Part shown: one piece after another, positions 47,073-60,276 of the stretch
Numbering within the stretch: position 1 is the stretch's first letter
Layout of the letters: each line of letters starts with the position of its first letter
Source: Tetmemena sp. SeJ-2015
Lineage: Eukaryota; Ciliophora; Spirotrichea; Sporadotrichida; Oxytrichidae
DNA length: 64,000 nucleotides
Direction of reading: 5' to 3'
Assembly: GCA_027382625.1 (NCBI GenBank)
Contig: JAJKFJ010020786.1
Span: forward strand, 124,001-188,000
Program-made: the position numbers and the translations under genes
Notes under the pieces: generated by a model
Databases searched by the model: none
What the model was told of the DNA's origin: nothing
The model's input: the letters and a program-made list of their open reading frames with translations, nothing else

Positions 47073-49406
47073 TCATTAATTCCCTTGCTTTTCTAATGCT
47101 TGTTGTTTTAAAACTTCCTTAATCTCTTTCTCTCTCTTGGTATATTTATTTTTTCTTTTGATCTTCATTAAAAATCTCAAGAAGTTACTTTCCTGCTTAA
47201 TCCATAGATTTCATGCTCTCTTTTTTATCTTTAAACACCCATTCTTATAATTATGAAAGCTTATTAAATACATATAAGAATGATTCTCCAACTTCTCTTT
47301 GGGCGAAATACACCTCTTTTTCTTCAGCCTTGAGCAATTCATTATCCTCTAACTCAGTTTCGTCTAGCCTCTCAGCTTCAGACCTTGGTAATTCCATGGA
47401 CCTCCTCATTCTATTGATCTCGGAATAGATCTCCCTTTCTTCTTCCTTTATTCTGTTCATCTCGGCATCTATCTCATCATCATTCACATGAATCTTAAAT
47501 TTGTCCTTCAAAGCAGCCAGTTTTTCATTTGTTTCATTTTAGCCGCCTTCTTAAATCTCCTTAGATTTCTTCTCTATGACTGCTTACTTGGCTTTCTTTA
47601 GTTATCTGTCTGTCTTTACTTTCTTCTAGTCAGCTATTACAATATAATATGAAATGATAGTACGTCAGCTGGTGTGTAGAAGCTGCCGCCCAGGTAATTT
47701 TGCTAGTGCTCTTTAAGAATTAAGCCTAACTACTCTCCACTGCTCTACTCCAAGGCCTTAATTAGATTCTCATCCATTACCTTGTTCAAGCAATACTTAA
47801 ATGCCAGTTAGTAGTAATTCATTATAATGCGCAGTTAATATTCAGGGCCATACTAAGTCTTCAAGTTCTTCAAGTCTTTAGAAAGAGGCTCCAAAATCTT
47901 TAAGCTCAACATGTGTGAAACACGAAAAATTATTGCTTAATTTAAAATGTGCATGAGTCTGATGTTGTCTCTCTTCTTGAGATGAGCAATATTTCCATTA
48001 GCTAAGACCAGCAGAATACCCTTAAGATTAATTTCATCTGCTCTCGTGATCATGGCTTCGATTAAAATGCGATTGAGCTCTTCATTATACTACTTGAAGA
48101 GGACAAAGAATCTGCGAACTTACACCTTCCTCTCCAGACAGTCGTAGATAACATTCTCGGCTAGTGAAGCATGAGCATTGTAAAAGGTTACTAAGGTCTC
48201 ACCTTGCGCTAGATCTACCTGTTGAATGAAAGAATTTTACAAGGATTCGAACAAGTCAAAGTCGTAGATGTTAACCTTCGCAAATGCTGCAAGGAAAGAT
48301 GCTATAGAGATGGGTTCTAGCTCCTGAATTTGAGAGTCAGCTACATTGGGATGTGCAAGTCGCAATTTATAATATTTACGCAGCAGAATTTTATTGAATA
48401 AATTTATCTTAAATAGGTGAGCCTTTATGATATTGAAGATCGTCTTGTTCTTGATTTGAAGTTAATAATCTATTAAATAAAAGTTTGGACAAGGAATTAG
48501 CTACGACAGCAAAGTTTAGAGGTTATAATTATCCATATCCTTAATGCAGTTTTTTAATAGAGTTTCAATAGGCTAGTACTGCAAATGATCAAACTGAGCA
48601 AATGCTGATAAAGCTTGAGCCACATCAGATTAAGAGAGATTTAAATCAGATTTTGCTATGATAGCCCCAAACTTATAAATAAATAATTTCATTTATTCTT
48701 AATTGTGTCTATAACTTATTGAAGAGATTTTTATCGTAGTATTTTAGAGCCTAATAATTCCATAAATTCTTGCAGGCAAAGCTTATATTAAGAGCTGGCT
48801 CTTGTTATAAAATTGATAGAGCACTTTTCCATAAATGGATTGCCTTCTCCATAAAATATAAACTATAGAATCTACCAACTTTTTTCGGTTGATGCTTAAA
48901 CTTTGCAAGCGAGTACAAAAGGCTAGTGATGTGTTTGACATTTTTAATTTTCTCGTCTAGGACATCTTCACAAGCTCTTTCCAACAATTTCACATCCTTG
49001 TAACGTAATTTGTAATATGCTTGGATCAAAAAGACTTTGTTCGCCTCACTTAGCTTATCAAAGCAATATACCCCTCCTAATAATTTAAATATTTTAAGTA
49101 GCAAGAAGATAAATCTTTGGCTGCAGTTTTAAACTATTTACTCTGCACTATCGCTCTCATTTCCTCGCCATTCTTAAATTTATGATTTGAAATGTCAATA
49201 ACCATCGTCAACTTAGTCAAACTCTGCCATTCCGGACTGTATTATTAGAGTTTAGCAATTGGATCAACTATAGAAGCGAGGTGCAACAACTCCTGTCTCA
49301 AAATGCGTTGTTAAATTTCATCTTTTTTGTAGCTAGTCTGACTAAGCTCATTCCCTTATTATTCATTCTACTTTATGTCCTTCTTTTTCATCGGAGTATT
49401 TTCCAT
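47073..49406 (-). CDS. FASTK/OPR-like helical-repeat protein (putative mitochondrial RNA-binding)
   Basis: ATG 49406 (MENTPMKKKDIKQNEQQGNE), TGA 47075-47073. A series of 35-40 residue helical repeats: 'KLLERACEDVLDEKIKNVKH', 'ISIASFLAAFAKVNIYDFDL', 'FESLQNSFIQQ', 'LVTFYNAHASLAENVIYDCL', 'LNRILIEAMITRADEINLKG' and 'LKGILLVLANGNIAHLKKRD'. The repeat rhythm is that of FASTK/TBRG4 or octotricopeptide proteins, which bind organellar RNA; this is a pattern-based inference and no C-terminal RAP domain was found. The last 150 residues are a charged coiled coil ('DDEIDAEMNRIKEEEREIYS') ending '..QQALEKQGNQ'. Confidence 0.6.
47629..47663. other. IES, pointer GTCAGC (35 bp)
   Basis: GTCAGC at 47629-47634 and 47664-47669 (+ strand). 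Excision joins 'YLGGSFYTPAD' to 'QKKVKTDRQLKKAKQAVI' in the helical-repeat gene. Confidence 0.85.
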
Positions 49407-50086
49407 TTTTACAATACAATTTATTTTAACATAAAAATTCAATAGTTATTTTACAGGGCTGCTTTGAATATCATCATTACTAACTTTTGGGAGAGAAAAT
49501 TTAAAAGATTTATTCTTAATTCATAAAAATCGAATTAGTCCATTTGACAATCAAAGGAGAGAAAAATTTTATTTCAGTATGATTCAACTATATGAAAATA
49601 TCGTAAAATTTTATCATTTTCCTTATTAGATTTTGAATCATTCATATGAGTTAGAAATAAATTTTTCCTGAATAATTAAAAGTGAAAGTCAAATTATAAT
49701 TTGTAGTTATTTTTAATAATAAATAGAATTTTACGAAATAAATTGTTTCAGAAAGAGTGCATCCCAGTAACTTGTTCATTTTAGTTTTGATCATTTTGAG
49801 TAATATCTTCTTGTTTCGCTGCTTGTGCTTTTTTTGTTATTCTTGCGAAATTTCTAACTTAAATGTCGATTTGCAAATATTGATTATTGCACTAACTCGT
49901 TAATATGGATTAGTAGATATTTAAAGGTTGGCTAAATTATGAAGGAAACTGCTTGTGCGATAATTTTTGAAAGAATAGACGAGCTCTATTCTAAATACCA
50001 TTTATTTTCATCATTTTTTAATAAATACGAAATTTTTTAGTGGCTCTCGTATTTCTTATATTTCTTCTCACATTGAATTATGTGAA
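49407..50086. other. Intergenic, AT-rich
   Basis: Very A/T-rich spacer between two - strand genes. Nothing recognisable. Confidence 0.5.
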
Positions 50087-53000
50087 TCAATTTATTTAAT
50101 CTTCATTTATATCCTTAATAAGGTCGTCAGTGTTAGAAGAGGAAGTTTTTCGAATTCCATCTCTACTAGTCTTCATCCTTAAAGGCTCAAAAGAATTCAT
50201 CTTCTAAAGACTTAGCTGTCCACTTTAAATTTGGCTGTTCTGTCTTTATTCTCTCAATCCATCACAGTTTTCACTTACTTTTAAGAAGATTTAAAATATG
50301 ATAACTGGCTAGAGGACCAAATTTTACTTTTAAACTATTCTCTAGGTTTGATTCTATTGCATGATAGAGGATGGATGAGCAGCTGTTGTAGACTTAGGTA
50401 TATTTTCATCCATTGTAGAATCGTGATGAGCTCCTGCGCCATTGCTTCCCATAAACATAGTTTCGAGCTTCAAATTCACTTTTCCATTTGAGAGGGAGTT
50501 TTGCCCATTTCCATAATCGAAATCGCTTAATTAGAAAAATTAATCGACCTACTATCTGTGAGAATTCATACCAGATGAGGGACCGATACTTTGCTTTTGG
50601 TTTGAGCTAAACTATATCTAACTTGGCTTGAGTGAGAAAGTTGTTTTCAAACCATAACTGTAATCTCCTTGATGAGAGTTTTTCATCTAGCCAGAATTTT
50701 AATGGTTACTTATTTAGGAAGCAAATGGTGGTACATAAGTGTTTGTTGAGTTTCGGTTGCTCAGTAACGGACCTTTTACACTTCCTTCTGGGAAAGCTAA
50801 ATTGGTTTGGATCTAGAAGTTAGCTAACTAAGTCTGTGTATGCCTTGCCCCAGAAGGGTTTTGAGAGTTGAAGGCTAAATTAATCTGTAAGTTATTTGAT
50901 TCACTGTTCTAAACAACTCCATTCTTTATCCTTAGTGATGTTTCAGGACCATCTATGAATTTTTTCTCGCTCATAAACACTCGGGGTGATATTTAAGGCT
51001 GCTTTGTGACTGAATTTTGAGCGCTATTAAGGCCCATACCAAGGCCAATTCCTCCTAACTTATTAGTAGAAAATCTTTTTAGACCCATCGTCAGAGCTGT
51101 TGCTAAACTAGGACTTTGTTTATTGCTAAAGTTCTCTTTATTCTTTCTTTTCTTATCACTGGGAGTCATCTTACCATAGTGTCTTCTTTTTATTCTTTTT
51201 CCATATTCGCACAGTTCTCTTTCTCCGTAGCCAAGTATTTGTTCAAGCTCAGGACACCAGTAACCGCTCTGGCCATCTCTGGCATTTTATATATAAGATT
51301 CATCGCATTCTTCCTGATCTTCTTCAGGATTTAAGATCTATCTATTTTACGCAGTGACGTGAGATTACTTTCTAAATCTGACTAGTTCTTCTTTTCTAGA
51401 TTGGTAGAGAATAGCACTTGCAAGGAAAGATGGGCTTTTTTCTCTAAACAGAGGCATATTTCTTACAATGAAGTCTAGATACTTGAGACATCTATCTGCT
51501 GTTGACTTACAAGTTCAAATTGATAAAATTTACTTTGCATGTTTGACTTCGCTATGTTGACGATGACTTTTCGAGAGTCCTCCTTTCCAACTTCCTCTTC
51601 CTTGCAATTTTCTGCTAGTTTGTTGATTCCAATTTGCTTGAGATGAGCTCGAATGATGGGCTCACTTTCAAACAGGAATCCATTGGCGAGGATGAGTTTG
51701 AGGACATGAGTAGGGGTAACTAGATTCAGAGTCCAGTTGAGGAACTTCATCACTTGTCTCTCGCATTCTACTATCTAAGTGAATGTGGGAGGAGAAACAT
51801 TGGTTGGCAGAAATCTAGTGTAATAGAAATAATGCATTCACTCATTCTAAAGATTAAATTGATAGCGAATTAGGTCTTTTATCTAAGGTATGTTCTCATC
51901 TAACTCATCGAATTTACTTGCAACCAAAAAGCAAGTGCACTCGTATAGCGCTCTCTAAGATGACTTGTTGGAGAAGTCGAACTTCGAAAAGTTATCGCCA
52001 TTGTTCATCAGTATAGAGAGTTGATTCTATAACTAGTTTTGCTTAGATACTGAACCTATAATCATCTCGCCGCCATTTGATGACATTAAGATTAATTGAG
52101 TCATTAAAAATTTATTGATGGAGTTGCATTGTTTGATTTGTTTCTCGGAAATTGGTCTGAAAAATTGTGGGAAGGAGTTTAGTTCTAGCTTCCTTTGCCA
52201 GTCATACCTCTATCACTACCACCATACTGCTGAGATAAGAAGTATCGATCTACAATTTCAATTGCTAGGTGAATATTATATTCAAACAATTAAAAAAATT
52301 AATAAAAACATTTTTAATCAAATTAATTTTTTTTTAACTAAGTACTATCACTTTAAATTATTCTCTTACTTTAAATGAAAATCTTTAAAAATTGTATCTT
52401 TCAGAATCACCAATCTTATGTTTTAATTTTTTTAAAGTTACTTTAATTTATTTATAGTGTCCTCTCTTTGAAGAAATCTTTTCCCCAGATCAAATATATA
52501 AAAGTTCTATAATTTTTTTATATATAGAGGATTGAAATATTGTGTTGACGATGTTAGGTCTCTCCTATTAAATTTTATATTTATGACTATTTCTTCTTTG
52601 AAGTATTAAAATCAGAATAATGATACCTACCTTTAGATATTCGACTGCCTAAGAGTTCACAAGCACCTTTTGTGATTTCTCCTTCTCCAGGATTGCTTTG
52701 AGCATTTCAAGTGGTGAGCTATCCACTCTGAAGTTATATCTTTCGTCTTTAATTGCAAAAAAAAATGATTAAAATACATATAATACCCTAGATATTTTTA
52801 ATTGAGTTGACTCCCGTCTACAAAATAAATGTCAAGTTATTCCTTGAAATGCCAAAATGATGAGAAATTCAACATGGTTTTTGTCTATTTATGAACAATA
52901 GGTACTTGTAAATTAACTAAATTTCCATCTAAAACTTACGGATAATATGATGGCACCACAATTTAATAATAAATTAATTTATTATTACAAAAATTAATCT

Positions 53001-53715
53001 CTGCAGTTTTATAGATACTCAAGCTCAGCCTCACCAGCATTGATGACTTCATCTTGAGGACTTTTCAAGACCTAGCTGGTTTGAGTAGATTTGAGTTAGT
53101 GAGGCTTTTAAAAGTGAGGGTGAGCTTTAATGCGTAATAAATTGCTATGTTGACAGACAAACATTTAAAAATATATTTTAAATCATACTACTAGCTGTTA
53201 CTTAACAAACCTTCATCCAATCATTCACCCCCAAAAACATTGATTTCTCTTTTAAATCTTAATAAGAAATCTCTAAATAGGTATTAATGTATTAGAAAAA
53301 ACGAGATGAGAGATATTTCGTGAGTAAAGCTTCATTAACAAACATCAATATTCATTATATAGGTTTTATTACGCATTTAGTAATTCACAGTAGTATTTTT
53401 GAATCAAAGTCTCTTAGCCTTCTGGTACACTTTGATTCCGCTGTTTTGGGATTGAGACCCCGCTGCCTAATCATTCTTAGAGATAAATTAAATTTTAACT
53501 ATCCACAAAAGCAAGCTCGAATATTTTAGTTTACCCTGAGAATTATCCTGAGCCTTGCTGTTGGATGTGGAAATATACTTGAGCGCAGTAGAGAATGACT
53601 TCTTAACTTGATGCTATTGGAGCTGCTAAGGCATTTCAGCACTGAACTCTCTCTTGAAAGATTACTTAACTTAAGGAGCTGCAGTATTTTTCCTCTGTGT
53701 CGCTAGATAGTTCAT
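50087..53715 (-). CDS. Cyclin-family protein
   Basis: Probable ATG 53715 (MNYLATQRKNTAAPQVKQSF) or an in-frame continuation from the Ser-rich region upstream. The cyclin box lies at about 52.7-51.6 kb: 'YNFRVDSSPLEMLKAILEKE', 'YECTCFLVASKFDELDENIP' (the ASK-(D/E)E motif), 'ECERQVMKFLNWTLNLVTPT' and 'HVLKLILANGFLFESE'. Cyclins activate a CDK partner; the subtype cannot be told. The C-terminal 400 residues are disordered ('TPSDKKRKNKENFSNKQSPS', 'RFSTNKLGGIGLGMGLN', 'FEPLRMKTSRDGIRKTSSSN'), ending at TGA 50089-50087. Several IESs are evident. One of about 404 bp is placed; those in the middle of the cyclin box (52.1-52.6 kb) are not resolved. Confidence 0.72.
53126..53529. other. Long IES, pointer TTTA (404 bp)
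   Basis: TTTA at 53126-53129 and 53530-53533 (+ strand). Excision joins 'STSNSKAQDNSQGK' to 'AHPHFQKPHQLKSTQTSQ' in the cyclin gene. Confidence 0.72.
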
Positions 53716-53879
53716 GTTACTGATTCCGATGTGATAAAATATATAGTCCATATAAAAAGTGCTCCTTAGCTGCAGAAAAAGAGGATTCTTAGAAATTTTA
53801 GCCTGCAGTAGGAGGTTTTTTGGGCTTGAGTGTGATTTCATTATCTTCCTCTTCTATAACGCAGCTAACTTTAGAAATT

Positions 53880-55820
53880 ACAATTATAGTAACAAAAAAA
53901 CAGCAAAGGTGATCGTCTTCATTAAAATAAGGGAGTGCCCCGTTGTAGCCCAATTAATTGAGATAAGGTAAGTGGCTTGAGAAAGTAGAATTAACATTAC
54001 TAGAACCCTAGAAGCCAGTTGTAGATGACAGTATACTGCTTTCTCTTTGGACGGAGCTAGCTTGAAGCAAAGTATTAGGGGCTACGTTGTTAATCTGGCT
54101 TGAGCTTCCATGAGACCTCAAATTGCTACCTGGTCTTGCAAAATTCTAATTTGGGCCTTGTGTTTTATAAATATTGTTAGTAACTGCAGAAGAATGCTCA
54201 TCTCCTATTTTCGGAACTGGGCTCACTCTGTTAACCTTTATGCAAAATGAGGCTTGCTGGTTCATATATGATTTGGTTCCTTAAGCAAGCTTGCTAGAAT
54301 AAAAGTTTGGAGAATGACTTCTCATAAATTCAAAAAATATTATGAACTTCCCTGAGCAAACTAGGGATTAGCGATTGGTTTGAAATCGGAGATTATAGAC
54401 TTATTTTTAGTGGTCTGTGCTGTAGTACCTTTAAATCTATCAAGAGAAGGTTCATTACTGGTAGCAAAGGCTTTCTTAGACTAGAGTCTAATCTTTGAGT
54501 TGTTTTAAGATCCATTCATAGTTATATTATGAGCACCACTAGCTCTTCCAGTCTTGCATTGCACTTTTTGAGCAGTGTTATGTTGAGCCTTTGTCAAAGT
54601 ACCCTAAGATTCGAGTCCACTACTTCCATCATTACTAAAAGAAGAGAGGCTTTAGAGCTAGAGTCCTTGATCACTCTTTCTTTTCACAAGGCTGACATTT
54701 GAAGATTTTGATTGCATATATGCCTGATGTCTCATGATCTTTTGGGGATGAGCTATACCTTGAGTACCTGCAACTTTGGTTGTTCCATAAACATTATTGA
54801 CTTAGGTATTGCTGTCTGACTTTGGTAATCTGAGCTGGCACAAATCTTCATCCTCAGTAGTTCCAGTGCCTGCAGCTAGAGATCCATCAATAAAGCTAAT
54901 AAAAGAAAGCTTTGATCAATTGTGTGGTTTGTTCTAGTTGTAGCTTCACTTTGGCTGTTATTTGCTTATTTCGATTGAGTGTTTACTCTACTCGATAGAT
55001 ATCCAGAGTTTACAAATTTGCTCTTAATCGAAAAATATTAGCAAGATTAAAGAATTTTTGAATTTTTGAAGTTTAAAATGAATATACTACTTTAAGATAA
55101 CTCTTAAGATGTGCTCTCAAATTAGAAGTCAAAGCGAAAGCTTCTTCTTCAGTCTTCTTAAGAGATTATGACCTTCTCCCTAAGACAGGTCCTAAGTAGT
55201 TTGTGCCTGATGAATGAATGGCTTTTATGTTTTAGTCTATATTGCTTACTGCCTACGCCACTTCACTGAGGAAGTTTAAGTTGCTATTTGAATTGTAATC
55301 TCTATATCTTTAGCTCATGTGTCCTGAAACCATCCTTAACTGTTAAGTGTTAAATGCTTAGAACTACAGGGAGGAAGAGCCATGAGTCTCAATTGGAGGG
55401 AGCTTTGAGTTTGACTCATTCCTTGTGCCTGAGTATATATTGCATTTCACTGCACAATCAATTTTAAAAGTTGAAGGGAAGAATAGTCTAATTCTTTGCG
55501 AAATCCTTGAGCTATTAGAACTGATAAGCTCTTTAGTTAAGACCAGGTCTCATCTAGGGAGGGACTCTGGTAGTGTGCATGAAAGTAGTATTGGTAGAGC
55601 CAGCAATATTATTTTTACTTGTAGCTGCTTGGAATCCTCCTACCAGAGAAGAGTTATTTGAAGAAGAGTACTCTGCTGATTCTCTTAGGGATGCTATTTG
55701 AGCAAATGATTGGCGTTCACTGCTTTTCTTACTATGTCCTCCTACCTTAATAAGGTTATTAAATTCAATATTAAAGTGGGAAATTTTTCTTTTCTCAAGT
55801 CTCTATTACGAGGATCTCAT
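53880..55820 (-). CDS. Ser/Thr/Gln-rich region, separate gene or N-terminus of the cyclin gene
   Basis: ATG 55820 (MRSSQQRLEKRKISHFNIEF) runs into 'GGHSKKSSERQSFAQIASLR', 'SLVGGFQAATSKNNIAGSTN', then after breaks 'GSLAAGTGTTEDEDLCQLRL', 'RHQAYMQSKSSNVSLVKRKS', 'SNEPSLDRFKGTTAQTTKNK' and 'SVQRESSILSSTTGFQGSSN'. It is disordered throughout with no domain. The same strand and order, and coding-like sequence continuing past 53.88 kb ('LKPKKPPTAGQNFQESSF'), make it possible that this is the N-terminal extension of the cyclin, but no in-frame join could be demonstrated. Confidence 0.5.
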
Positions 55821-55848
55821 TTTAATATAGAGTTTTGATAATGAGGAA

Positions 55849-57900
55849 ATGAGGGTGAAGCAAGAGAACACAATCCTTCGTACACAGTTAAAGAACCTAA
55901 ACACTTGTTTGACTGACCTTATTGACTCCATCAAAGATTACAGTAAGTTTCAATCCTTTCTCATTTATTAATGATATCAGATTTAAAACGAAAGCCCTAG
56001 AAAGAAGCATCGATAGACACAACTCTGAGGACAAGGGATAAGGAGCTTTAAAATCATGACTAAATAACTCGAAACCTCTATGCCGAGTATGAGCAGTTAC
56101 AGAAAAAGATGGACAAAGCTGGAGACCCCATGTATCTTAGTTAACTAAAGCGCCGCAATCGTGAACTTGAAACAAGGCTCAAGTTACTTGAAAGAGAATA
56201 GAAACTGCTTGAAATTGATTAATACAGAAGAGAGAAGAGGCTGGATAAAATTATTAAGCAAGGGGAACCTGAAGGCTTAAAGCAAGTTCAAATGGCTTCC
56301 AAGAATCTAAACTTGGTTTCTGATAAATATAAGGTTGTATCTATGCAATACCAAAAAGCAGTGGATTTGAAGGATGCCTAATCTTAGAGGCACCTAGAAC
56401 TATAAGATCATTAAATTTTAATCATATTTCATTATGTAATAAGATCGTTTACAAGCAATTGAATAACAAGCTTTGCAAAAAAATTTAAAATACTTTATTG
56501 AAATGCAGATGGGATTAACTGAAGAAGAAATTCAAAGATTTATAGAAGCGGGTTCTAATCAGAGCTTCGACTAGTTATTCGGCTTAAACAGCAACGGAGG
56601 GCCTAATAACTCTGAAATGAAAGAGCAATTAAAGAAGAGGAAGAAGTTCCTAGAAACGCAAATCTAGTCTGTAAATAAACAATCTGACTTTCACTAAAAG
56701 CAAAGGAAGAAATAGTTAGAAGGACTGAGGATGCAAGTCGATAATTTTGATCCTCTCTTCTAAGTAAAAGAAGAAGAGCTTGCTCTGCGAAAGTAGGAGA
56801 TTGAGAGGCTTGAAATAAAGTACAATAGAATGGCTCCTGCAAACATGCAATTGAAAGCAAGTATTGTGAGCAGCAGCAAAGAGAAGAGTGAGGCTGATAT
56901 AGAAGTGGAAGTGGTAAATCATAATCACCGAGGTGATTATGATATGGGATTGGATGACAACTAGCCTAATGAAGAAATGAATGCAACTGTCACAGATGAC
57001 TAACACTATGAGGGCCACTTATTGATTATTATAGAAATAGCTTTTAATTGAGAAACTAATAAAACTTAGAGCAATCAGATACCCACATTAAATAAGCTTC
57101 TCCACAAAGGTATCAGGAGAACTCTGCCAAGAAAAATCACAAACAGCAAAGTAAATAAATTTACTTTTAAATTTTTCTTCAAAGATAACTAGATTATGAA
57201 TAAGAAGAAGAGGAGGAGGATTCTCCCAATAGAATGGATTTAGATACTAATGAATTAGGCATCCATTGAGATCAAAAGCCATCGATAGAGTATTTAAAAG
57301 TAATAAAATAGCCAAGTAAGACAGCCAGAGAGGAATGACAAAAGCTAATTAGAAGACGAGGATAGATTACTTTAAATAAAAAGGAATTTTTTCCTTCATA
57401 CTTAGCAAATTATGACTGCGTATATTAATCTTAAATAAAAGATTACAGTTGCTAAACTCAAAGCTAAGGGAAAGTAAAGCAGAGGAGAGCAAGCAAAACT
57501 AAATTCAGCATTAAACCAATCATTAGGGAAAGCAATCTCATGACATGGGAATCGGAGAATCACAACCACATGACTAGAGTTAGTTTCAGCAGTAGCAGTA
57601 GAACCAATAGTACAACAGCAAGCCTAATATGATGAGGAAATCTTAGAATTAGAGACCAGTTCCCCAACAGTAATAAGAGGAAAGCAAGAATCAGGAAATC
57701 ATACCTAACAGAAATAGAGAGGTTAGGAACTCTAGCTAAGTTTAATAGTATTTTTAATTTGAATAAATAAATGAAGTGGAAGATTAAGCAGATAAGATGT
57801 ACAGAGCGCAACAGCAATAGGAATAGAACAATGACTATGTTCCTGCTGAAAGAGAGAGAAGGAGGAGAAACAAATCATTTTTATTTTTTAAACGTGCAAT
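55849..57900 (+). CDS. Coiled-coil protein with Gln-rich C-terminus
   Basis: First in-frame ATG 55849 (MRVKQENTILRTQLKNLN); the frame is open further upstream. Long coiled coil: 'LYAEYEQLQKKMDKAGDPMY', 'LSQLKRRNRELETRLKLLER', 'EQKLLEIDQYRREKRLDKII', 'FIEMQMGLTEEEIQRFIEAG', 'LRMQVDNFDPLFQVKEEELA'. An acidic linker, then Asn/Gln/Ser-rich sequence ('KPNMMRKSQNQRPVPQQQ') and a charged end 'YVPAERERRRRNKSF' follow. One intron is placed. The layout suggests a centrosomal or basal-body scaffold, but no family was recognised. The stop near 57.9 kb and the joins at 57.0-57.5 kb are approximate. Confidence 0.6.
55943..55980 (+). other. Spliceosomal intron (38 nt)
   Basis: GTAAGTTTCAATCC..GATATCAG. Splicing joins 'CLTDLIDSIKDY' to 'NLKRKPQKEASIDTTLRT'. 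Confidence 0.78.
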
Positions 57901-58344
57901 GAAATTAGGATTGGCTTATTTATAGGAAAGTAATTTGGTAATTTAAAAGCATTTAAAATCAATAAAATATCAATTTTAGCAGAAGATTATACACAAATTG
58001 AAATTTAAATAAAATAAATTTGCATAAATTTAAAACTAAATAGAATAGATCATTACAAATTAAAACATATTTTTAAAATATCATAAATAAGAATTGCAAT
58101 GATTAAATGGGAAATATTTCATTGTATAAGATTTATAAATTTTAAAAAAATAATTTACCAAAGCTTTTGTCGAATTAGTGTAAGAATTAAATTAATTTTT
58201 TGTAAAATATTATTTCATAATTATATCCTAGTTCTAAGAAGTTATGCTGCTATAAAATTTGCATTCTTCGAAATGAGAAATGTAATTTGATTGGGATAAT
58301 TAAAGTTAATTTTTTTAATTTTATCATAAAGTGTATTAAGATTA
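57900..58344. other. Intergenic, AT-rich
   Basis: Spacer between the coiled-coil gene and the C2 gene. Open frames here are A/T-rich noise; no RNA gene or repeat seen. Confidence 0.45.
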
Positions 58345-60070
58345 ATGAGTGACTACGAAGACGATTTCGACGATCAAAATCAGTATGTGGCTTCAACATG
58401 AAAGAAGATTTCTAAGCTAATGGAAGGTCTCCAGCTAAGAATCAAAGCTTGGCTCACATTAACAAAGGCTAGGTAAGTACAATACATTGTTGAATTCAAT
58501 GAATTTTTACGTTTCATAGTAGCCGTTTGCAAATGTTGACTTTTAACTTATTTGCTTATCTTTATGCTTGAATAATAAAATGGGCAGCACAATAGTAGCA
58601 ACAACTCCTTAGGGCAGTCGTAAAATATGCACCAGAAGAGACTTTCTCAAGCTAAGAATAAAATTGTTATCAATGACTACCAAGCAAACTCACAGTAAGT
58701 ATTCTCACTATCTCATCAGCATCATTAAGTAATACTTATACATAATTAGAAACTTTAACAACATGAGCTCTCCTTAGAGCAATAATACGAGCGTCGGAGG
58801 CAGAAATCAAAACGCTTCAATCAAGCAAAATACTAACAACCTAAACTTTCAACCCTATTCTCAAAATACTAACAAAACTTCTGCCACAATCACTAATAGC
58901 AGCTCTATGAAGAACCTAAAAAAGCAGACGCCGGGGTCTCTTAATACTTTGCAAGTGGTAAGTTTCATGAAAATAAACAGTATGTCAAGGATAATTTAAA
59001 AATATTATGTAGAAAAGCAGTGGCTTGGGCAGATTATCTGTAAAAGTTTACGATGCCAAGCTCAATAGAGACACAGATATTATCGGAAATATGGACTGCT
59101 ATGTAATTCTAGAATAAGGTGCTGCAAATAGCATAGCAAATTTCAAAGTTTAAAATAGCTAAAGAACTTCAGTCCATTAGGGAGGTGGAAAGAATCCTAA
59201 TTATAAATTAAAATACCTATTTTAAATGATAATTGGAATGGCCAAGAATTTCTTTTTGAAGTGGGAGAAATGAATGAATGCATGAGAGTATTAGTTATGG
59301 ATGATGATGCTGGCAAAGATGAAAAAGTAGCTGAGACTATTTTGAAAGCTAGTGATCTGAATATTCCTCCTTTTAGACCTTCTAAAACAGAACCTATTTT
59401 GTACAAATTGACTTTCAATCTCAAATTCATTTATACTTATAAAGTTTTTTTTCTATCAATGGTAAAGCAGCTGGATAGATAAAGCTTCATTGCACCTTTA
59501 CACCACTTGATCAATTATAAAAGGAAGATCAAAAGAGAAGTGTAAGTGAACAAAGCAAGTTAATTTAAAATAACCTCTTTATAGTCTAATCTACGAGGAA
59601 GCGTAGACAAGGCAGGTTTAGCAGCTCAAAAGTTAAAAAAGGATGCCTTTCTTGCAAACCAAGTAGATATGAAAGATGCGCTGAAGTCTTAGAAGAATGG
59701 AGGAAATGGCCCAAAAAGTATTCAAAGTGAATAATAGCAGAATAATATGCTGATGGTTAGGAACTCAATTTAGTTCATTAAATTGTCTAGTCTCATAATT
59801 TCAATATAATTAAGTAAATGCAGAATGGAATGTATCAAAGTGCGGGAGGTTTCAAAATTTGAATGAATTAAATGCACTTTTAAAGGAAATGCTAGATTTA
59901 GGAGTATCCCTAAAACTATTTCTAAATTCGAGCAGATTGAGAGAAGTATTGATGAAGCTAGTAAGTTATACCTTTCTTTAGCCTTAACTAAATATAAAAC
60001 ATTTCATGTAGAAAAGAAGCTAAACTTCATGCAAAACGAAGAATACGCTAATAGAGTAAGTGAAACATGA
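58345..60070 (+). CDS. C2-domain protein
   Basis: ATG 58345 (MSDYEDDFDDQNQ). The N-terminus is disordered and Gln/Asn-rich ('ANGRSPAKNQSLAHINKGQ', 'FNNMSSPQSNNTSVGGRNQN'). A C2 domain follows: 'GRLSVKVYDAKLNRDTDIIG', 'NMDCYVILEQG', the NP-W strand 'GGGKNPNWNGQEFLFEVGE', 'CMRVLVMDDDAGKDEKVAET' and 'QIKLHCTFTPLDQLQ'. Asp residues in the loops ('DTDIIG..D' and 'MDDDAGKDE') are compatible with calcium binding. A Lys/Gln-rich tail ('KAGLAAQKLKKDAFLANQVD') and 'FMQNEEYANRVSET' end at TGA 60068-60070. Introns or IESs near 58390, 58470-58600, 58700-58760 and 59425-59465 are inferred; one IES is exactly placed. Confidence 0.75.
59198..59229. other. IES, pointer TAATT (32 bp)
   Basis: TAATT at 59198-59202 and 59230-59234. 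Excision rebuilds the conserved C2 strand as 'GGKNPNWNGQEFLFEV'. Confidence 0.9.
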
Positions 60071-60276
60071 ATTCTACCCTATTTCTATTCTTCTCAAGTC
60101 TTTATTTATATAAAGTCTCTATTCTCTTCCTAAGTAAGTTAATAGATAAATATAAATTCAATCAAATTGTTGGTCTATGTTTATTCGATGTTTACTAGCT
60201 ATTAAATTCACCAGAGCTCTACTTAAACAATTTATCCTCCAGACTATGCTTCTATGTATCTAGCACTATATCAATT

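Noticed and set aside
53400..53480. tRNA-like G/C-richer patch
   Set aside because: No cloverleaf, no GGTTCRANTCC-type T arm; it lies within the 404-bp IES of the cyclin gene.
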